Of a stretch of 64,000 nucleotides of DNA, positions 60,621-64,000 are shown in pieces. Made by a program: the position numbers and the translations under genes. Within the stretch, counting starts at the first letter, position 1. Every line of letters starts with the position of its first letter. This DNA is from Oscillatoria princeps RMCB-10 (GTDB lineage: Bacteria; Cyanobacteriota; Cyanobacteriia; Cyanobacteriales; Oscillatoriaceae): NCBI GenBank assembly GCA_019359235.1, contig JAHHHT010000016.1, positions 62,001 through 126,000 on the forward strand, in the 5' to 3' direction. The notes beneath the pieces are model-generated. The model searched no databases, was not told where the DNA came from, and was given only the letters and a program-made list of their open reading frames with translations.

Positions 60621-61478
60621 CTATGCGGAGACGCCGGCTACCGCCTTCTGTATCCTTGGCAGCAGGGACTCGACGAAGTGTGGCCAACCGATAACAATGG
60701 GCTGCTTGTGGGTCAAGGTGTCTGGGTGAATGGCATCGGGGCAAAAGCTGAGAGGCTTGCCCTCCAAGTCGCAGCAGGTTAAGCCAGCAGCTTTAGCTAA
60801 AGCTACAGGGCCGGTGGTGTCCCACAGTTTGACCCGGCGGTTGAGATAAATATAGATACCTGCTCGCCCCTGGATGACTTCCATGACTTTGAGGCCAAAA
60901 CTGCCCAGGGAATAAAATTGCGCTTCTGGGATGATTCGCGCGATCGCATCTCCAAAGTTCAGCTGGTCTTTGGTGCCAATCACCAGCGGAAACAATGATT
61001 TGCCTGGTAAGGGGGGCGAAGAAGCTGCCATCGGCACCGGCTGCGCTTCCCCAGAGGCTTGGAACAGCCCCCAGTCTGGCCCGCCACAGTACAGCCGGTC
61101 AAAAGCCGGCGCGTAGATCCAGCCGGCCACTGGCTGCCAGTCTGAGAGTAACCCGATCATGATCGCGTAATGCGGCTGTCTCTGGATGAAATCTTCGGTG
61201 CCATCCAGCGGATCGATGCACCACAGCCGGCGGTAGCCCGCATGAAATGCCGGTCGGGACTGGTCGTTTTCTTCGGTGATCGCGCCATCGTCAGGGCACA
61301 GCTGTGCGAAGGCACTAGAGAGCTGCCGGTCTAGCCAGCGGTCAACGCTTGTGACATAATCAGCTGGGCCTTTTTGGGTCACTTGAAACTGCTGGGTGGC
61401 CATTTGTGCGGCTTGTTGACCGCACTCGCGCATCAACCGCCGGATTTGTCCATCTAACTCGGGAGTAAAAGACTTCAT
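60621..61478 (-). CDS. Inositol monophosphatase superfamily phosphatase
   Basis: 285 residues from the ATG at 61478 (MKSFTPELDG). Lithium-sensitive phosphatase motifs: Glu pair in GAITEEND, DPLDGTEDF (first metal-binding motif) and WDTTGPVALAKAAG (second motif). The order and size fit 3'(2'),5'-bisphosphate nucleotidase (CysQ-like) or inositol phosphatase; the sequence alone does not decide. An in-frame extension upstream to 61580 is Arg-rich and unlikely to be translated. Confidence 0.88.
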   Translation of the reverse strand: MKSFTPELDGQIRRLMRECGQQAAQMATQQFQVTQKGPADYVTSVDRWLDRQLSSAFAQLCPDDGAITEENDQSRPAFHAGYRRLWCIDPLDGTEDFIQRQPHYAIMIGLLSDWQPVAGWIYAPAFDRLYCGGPDWGLFQASGEAQPVPMAASSPPLPGKSLFPLVIGTKDQLNFGDAIARIIPEAQFYSLGSFGLKVMEVIQGRAGIYIYLNRRVKLWDTTGPVALAKAAGLTCCDLEGKPLSFCPDAIHPDTLTHKQPIVIGWPHFVESLLPRIQKAVAGVSA

Positions 61479-62327
61479 AGGACAAAAGATACTAAATTTT
61501 TTAGAGAATCGCCCGCACGCCGGTCGGGCAACCGTGCGCGTGATGCTAAAAGCACGCGACAGCGCTGTCAAAGCACCCATCCCTATTATGCGATTAAGAG
61601 GCGGTGCCGACTTTGTTTGAGGAACTTCGACCGGGCTTTCTAGCTACTAATCGACAAGAACGCGCTGTAATTTTATTGTGCCGGCGCGGCGGTTAAGGTA
61701 GAATTGTTTTTCTAATAAAAAATCGGTTAAGTCTTCTAAAAAGAGCGGGAGATCGACTCCATAATAGAAGTTTGAATAAGAGACTGTTTATAAAGAAAAG
61801 TGAAGGAGCCAGAAACCGGGTTTCTTATGGCTGTGGGCCATTACATATCTCTTGACCCAGCAAAAGAAACCCGGTTTCTCACACCCTGGCGGCCTTAACA
61901 ATTATTTATAAACAGTCTCTAAGGCAGAAGGCAGAAGGCAGAAAAGTTCTCCCTCTTTTCCCCTGTTCTCCCTTGCAAGTGTCCCGCAATCGCGGAGCCG
62001 CTGCCGCTCCGCAGGAGCAGCAACGCTTACGATTCTAGCAATCAGAAAAAGAGATAGTTAATCAGCTCGCACGTCCGCGCTCGCATGCGCGATTGTCCCT
62101 CTCGGCTATGCCTCCGGCAGAGCGTTCCCAGGGTGCAGACGCGCGCAGGGGCTTGACCGCCAGGGAGCCCCTATTTGCCATTGCGTGACTGGGAACTGCG
62201 ACAGTGCGATGATGCCTTTCCGTGCGGGCTCCTGCTGAGCGGCGCGCCCAACGCCCAGTGCGATGATGCCCAATGCCCCATTCCCAATGCCCCATTCAGA
62301 GATATTATGGGTATTCGACCGGACATA
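61479..62327. other. Spacer with a MITE and simple repeats
   Basis: 850 bp without a gene. It holds the element at 61779-61920, a GGCAGAAGGCAGAAGGCAGA tract just after it, and CCCAATGCCCCATTCCC-type repeats at 62267-62297. Confidence 0.5.
61779..61920. repeat. MITE, TGTTTATAAA family, complete copy A (142 bp)
   Basis: 16-bp perfect terminal inverted repeats AGAGACTGTTTATAAA. Inside, AGCCAGAAACCGGGTTTCTT near the left pairs with AAGAAACCCGGTTTCTC near the right. There is no coding capacity. A second complete copy is at 63157-63299 in opposite orientation; partial copies are at 19705 and 26870. Confidence 0.9.
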
Positions 62328-62428
62328 ATATAGCGCGTCTAAATCATTTGGACAATTCCTGTAGGGGCAGTCCCCCCGTGGCGGCCCCTACCGGCGGAGG
62401 TTCTACGAATCATTTAGACGCGCTATAT
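62328..62428. repeat. 101-bp inverted-repeat element abutting the IS607 tnpA stop
   Basis: 17-bp perfect terminal inverted repeats ATATAGCGCGTCTAAAT (62328-62344 and 62412-62428). The interior is a GTAGGGGC...GCCCCTAC hairpin. The last base of the right repeat is the last base of the tnpA stop codon. Confidence 0.85.
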
Positions 62429-63018
62429 CACTCAAGTGTTTCTCTGAGCGTGACGCGGTCTTTTGTAAGTTCCTGGATTAAGCGCTCTGTTTTGCGCTTA
62501 GTAATCTTAAGTCCGTAAAGGTGACTGCAAAAAGATGCGACCGTCTCTACGAAGTCATCCATCAAGTCAGTTTTGTCGTCATAAGCTGCATTGACCACCT
62601 CGATTCTCTTCCCCAATTCCTTGAACAAAAGGTTGATGTAGTTGGCCCCAAAGCGAGTCAGGCTAGCGGGGTGTTCAACTACGAGAACCGTGTAGTTGGG
62701 ATCTGTTAAAATCTCTACAAGTTTCTGGCGATTATCATCCACTCCACTCCCAATTTCTTTGACGACTTTGTAAACTTGATAGCCCTTGGCGATAGCGTAG
62801 TCGGTCAGTTTCTGGGCTTGCCTGTCCAGGCTGTCTTTGTTTTGCGTATGAGATACCCTGGCATAGATGCAGGCTACATCTGACTTCTTGGGTTTGTCGG
62901 AAGTGATGATGATGGTTCCAGTCGGTAACTGATAACCATCTAATGCTCCACTTTTCCACCACCGCCAAGCCGTTCTGTAGCTGACGCCAGCTTGCTTGGC
63001 ATACTCAGAAAGTTTCAC
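62428..63018 (-). CDS. tnpA: IS607-family serine recombinase (TnpA), solo
   Basis: 196 residues. MerR-like HTH (SEYAKQAGVSYRTAWRWWKSG, 4-24), then the catalytic domain with CIYARVSHTQNKDSLDRQ (nucleophilic Ser in ARVS), VVEHPASLTRFG and a C-terminal helix ending KRKTERLIQELTKDR. It appears full length. No tnpB follows; instead the 101-bp inverted-repeat element starts at its stop codon. It is distantly related to the copy at 5458. Confidence 0.92.
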   Translation of the reverse strand: MKLSEYAKQAGVSYRTAWRWWKSGALDGYQLPTGTIIITSDKPKKSDVACIYARVSHTQNKDSLDRQAQKLTDYAIAKGYQVYKVVKEIGSGVDDNRQKLVEILTDPNYTVLVVEHPASLTRFGANYINLLFKELGKRIEVVNAAYDDKTDLMDDFVETVASFCSHLYGLKITKRKTERLIQELTKDRVTLRETLE

Positions 63019-63156
63019 ATCAAATACCGCTGGACGCCCCTGCTAAACCTTGCGAATTAGCGGGGGAGGAAAGCGGGGCGGGTGTACCGCTTCCCAAGTA
63101 ACACATAAATAAGTGCCCGTTTTTAAGTGCCGGGAACGGAACGTAACAAAAACCTT

Positions 63157-63299
63157 AGAGCGTGTTTATAAAGTAATTGTTAAGGCCGGCAGGGGTGAGA
63201 AACTGGGTTTCTTTTGGTGGGGAAACTCATATTTAAGGGCCCACAGCCACAAGAAACCAGGTGTCTGGCTCCTTCACTTTTTCTTTATAAACACTCTCT
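63157..63299. repeat. MITE, TGTTTATAAA family, complete copy B (143 bp)
   Basis: Ends AGAGCGTGTTTATAAAG and the complement AGAGAGTGTTTATAAAG. Its order of internal motifs (TTGTTAAGGCCGGCAGGGG first, GGCTCCTTCACTTT last) is inverted relative to copy A. Confidence 0.9.
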
Positions 63300-63562
63300 T
63301 ATGCGCAAGCCAGAGCCTTTCAGACTCGGGCAGGTGGTCAGCTGCGGACGATTTCAGCACCTCCACTCTACCTTTTGGGTCAGGGGTGGGTTGCTGGGGG
63401 GAAAATCCACTCAGACTTATAAATATTTTACCACAGCTGTCTATTTTTGAGGAAATTTAAATTTTAGGGTGTCCTATTATCCGTCAGTACCTGCGAGAAT
63501 CCAGGCGGTGCGAGCGCAAAAATCCCATCCCCGCAAGGGAATGGGAAGTGTCAAAAATAAAC

Positions 63563-63597
63563 AAAAAAAAAGGGTTAACCCCTTATTCGGTTAACCC
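63563..63597 (-). terminator. ycf35 terminator
   Basis: On the minus strand GGGTTAACC-GAATAAG-GGGTTAACCC is followed by a run of ten T. It lies 28 bp after the ycf35 stop. Confidence 0.85.
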
Positions 63598-63624
63598 GCG
63601 AGCTTGGGAACGCGCTCGGTTAAA

Positions 63625-63978
63625 TTACTTTTGCACAACCAGCTTGACATTGGCGTTTTGCAGACCGGGACGGCGGACTTCTGCCAAGGTCTTGTTAACG
63701 GCGTACTTTTGATTGATGGAGTTGATCAGTTCGGTTTGATTGTGCTTCTTGGCAACGCCCCACAGGTCAGCAATCAGGTCGAAAGAACCGTCGCTGTTGC
63801 GAGACCAGCCCAGGTCATATTCGCCTTCCAAAACTGCCACGATGTCGGAACGAACCCGTTGGCCATTGTAGCCGCGAACATCAGCTTCGGTCTTGACGCT
63901 GATGCCAAGGTCACGCAGAGAAGCCTTCAGGATTTCGGCATCGGTGATTTTGGTGCGCAGGGTGCTAAAGTGAGACAT
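63625..63978 (-). CDS. ycf35: Ycf35 (DUF1257) protein
   Basis: 117 residues; start ATG with TAGGAGGAAACC upstream, an excellent ribosome binding site. The N-terminal MSHFSTLRTKITDAEILKAS and the segment GWSRNSDGSFDLIADLWGV are signatures of the DUF1257/Ycf35 family, conserved in cyanobacteria and in algal plastids. Function is not established. Its promoter lies outside the window. Confidence 0.93.
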   Translation of the reverse strand: MSHFSTLRTKITDAEILKASLRDLGISVKTEADVRGYNGQRVRSDIVAVLEGEYDLGWSRNSDGSFDLIADLWGVAKKHNQTELINSINQKYAVNKTLAEVRRPGLQNANVKLVVQK

Positions 63979-64000
63979 TTTGGTTTCCTCCTAATAGGAC

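Larger units (their letters stand above)
63019..63624. other. Spacer with a MITE and the ycf35 terminator
   Basis: 600 bp without a gene. It carries the second complete TGTTTATAAA element and a transcription terminator for ycf35. CCATCCCCGCAAGGGAATGG at 63525-63544 is an additional hairpin. Confidence 0.55.

Overview
The window comes from a cyanobacterium, most likely a filamentous Oscillatoriales-type strain. The evidence is plastid/cyanobacterial Ycf35 (63625-63978), a cyanobacterial tmRNA with tag ANNIVKFARKEALVVA, a DUF6737 membrane protein, HIP1-type GCGATCGC sites, several multi-PAS histidine kinases, and many dispersed palindromic repeats and MITE-like elements. CCGG-centred motifs (CACCGGCA/TGCCGGTG) are conspicuously frequent. 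Genus-level placement is not possible from the sequence alone.

Layout. 1-3777: 3' truncated REC-PAS-GAF sensor protein. 3.8-6.2 kb: repeat-rich spacer and a decayed IS607 element (tnpA plus tnpB remnant). 6.3-7.6 kb: convergent HEAT-repeat and TPR genes. 8.4-14.7 kb: a 2095-residue protein with five N-terminal 40-residue repeats and twelve PPC-type beta domains in two blocks of six, ending at a clear terminator. 15.1-16.6 kb: shikimate kinase and acetylglutamate kinase. 17-18.5 kb: membrane protein of unknown function. 19.9-20.9 kb: compact soluble histidine kinase. 21.5-26.9 kb: serine recombinase, glyoxalase-fold protein, orphan m5C methyltransferase, Uma2 protein and DUF6737. 27-31.8 kb: SDR and a MASE1-PAS5 histidine kinase. 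32.3-34.5 kb: an ImmA/IrrE protease and XRE repressor operon, divergent from a small unknown gene across three copies of a palindromic operator. 35.2-37.5 kb: 4xCBS histidine kinase. 38.2-42.3 kb: a Trypco1 protein coupled to a trypsin-nSTAND1-TM-WD40 protein with eleven almost identical WD40 blades. 43-44.5 kb: tandem HNH-like protein and tmRNA. 45-51.2 kb: LpxB-related protein, ComB-like phosphatase, tRNA-Ser(UGA), metallophosphoesterase, NadA and a TerB-like protein. 51.4-57.7 kb: a methyltransferase-TPR-OGT-methyltransferase fusion, a TylF methyltransferase gene cut by an IS605-type element, and that element. 57.7-64 kb: Crp/Fnr regulator with an M61 peptidase, inositol-phosphatase-family gene, two MITE copies, an IS607 tnpA, and ycf35.

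Working together. The strongest candidate for an unusual biological system is 38185-42285. A Trypco1 partner is translationally coupled (TAA directly followed by ATG) to a membrane-anchored STAND NTPase that carries its own protease effector and a rapidly diversifying propeller sensor. This matches the architecture of proposed NTP-dependent immune/conflict switches in multicellular bacteria. A second regulatory unit is the XRE/ImmA pair with its triple operator. Four sensor-kinase type genes (1-3777, 19904, 27937, 35160) share related modules, and three of them have nearly interchangeable kinase cores.
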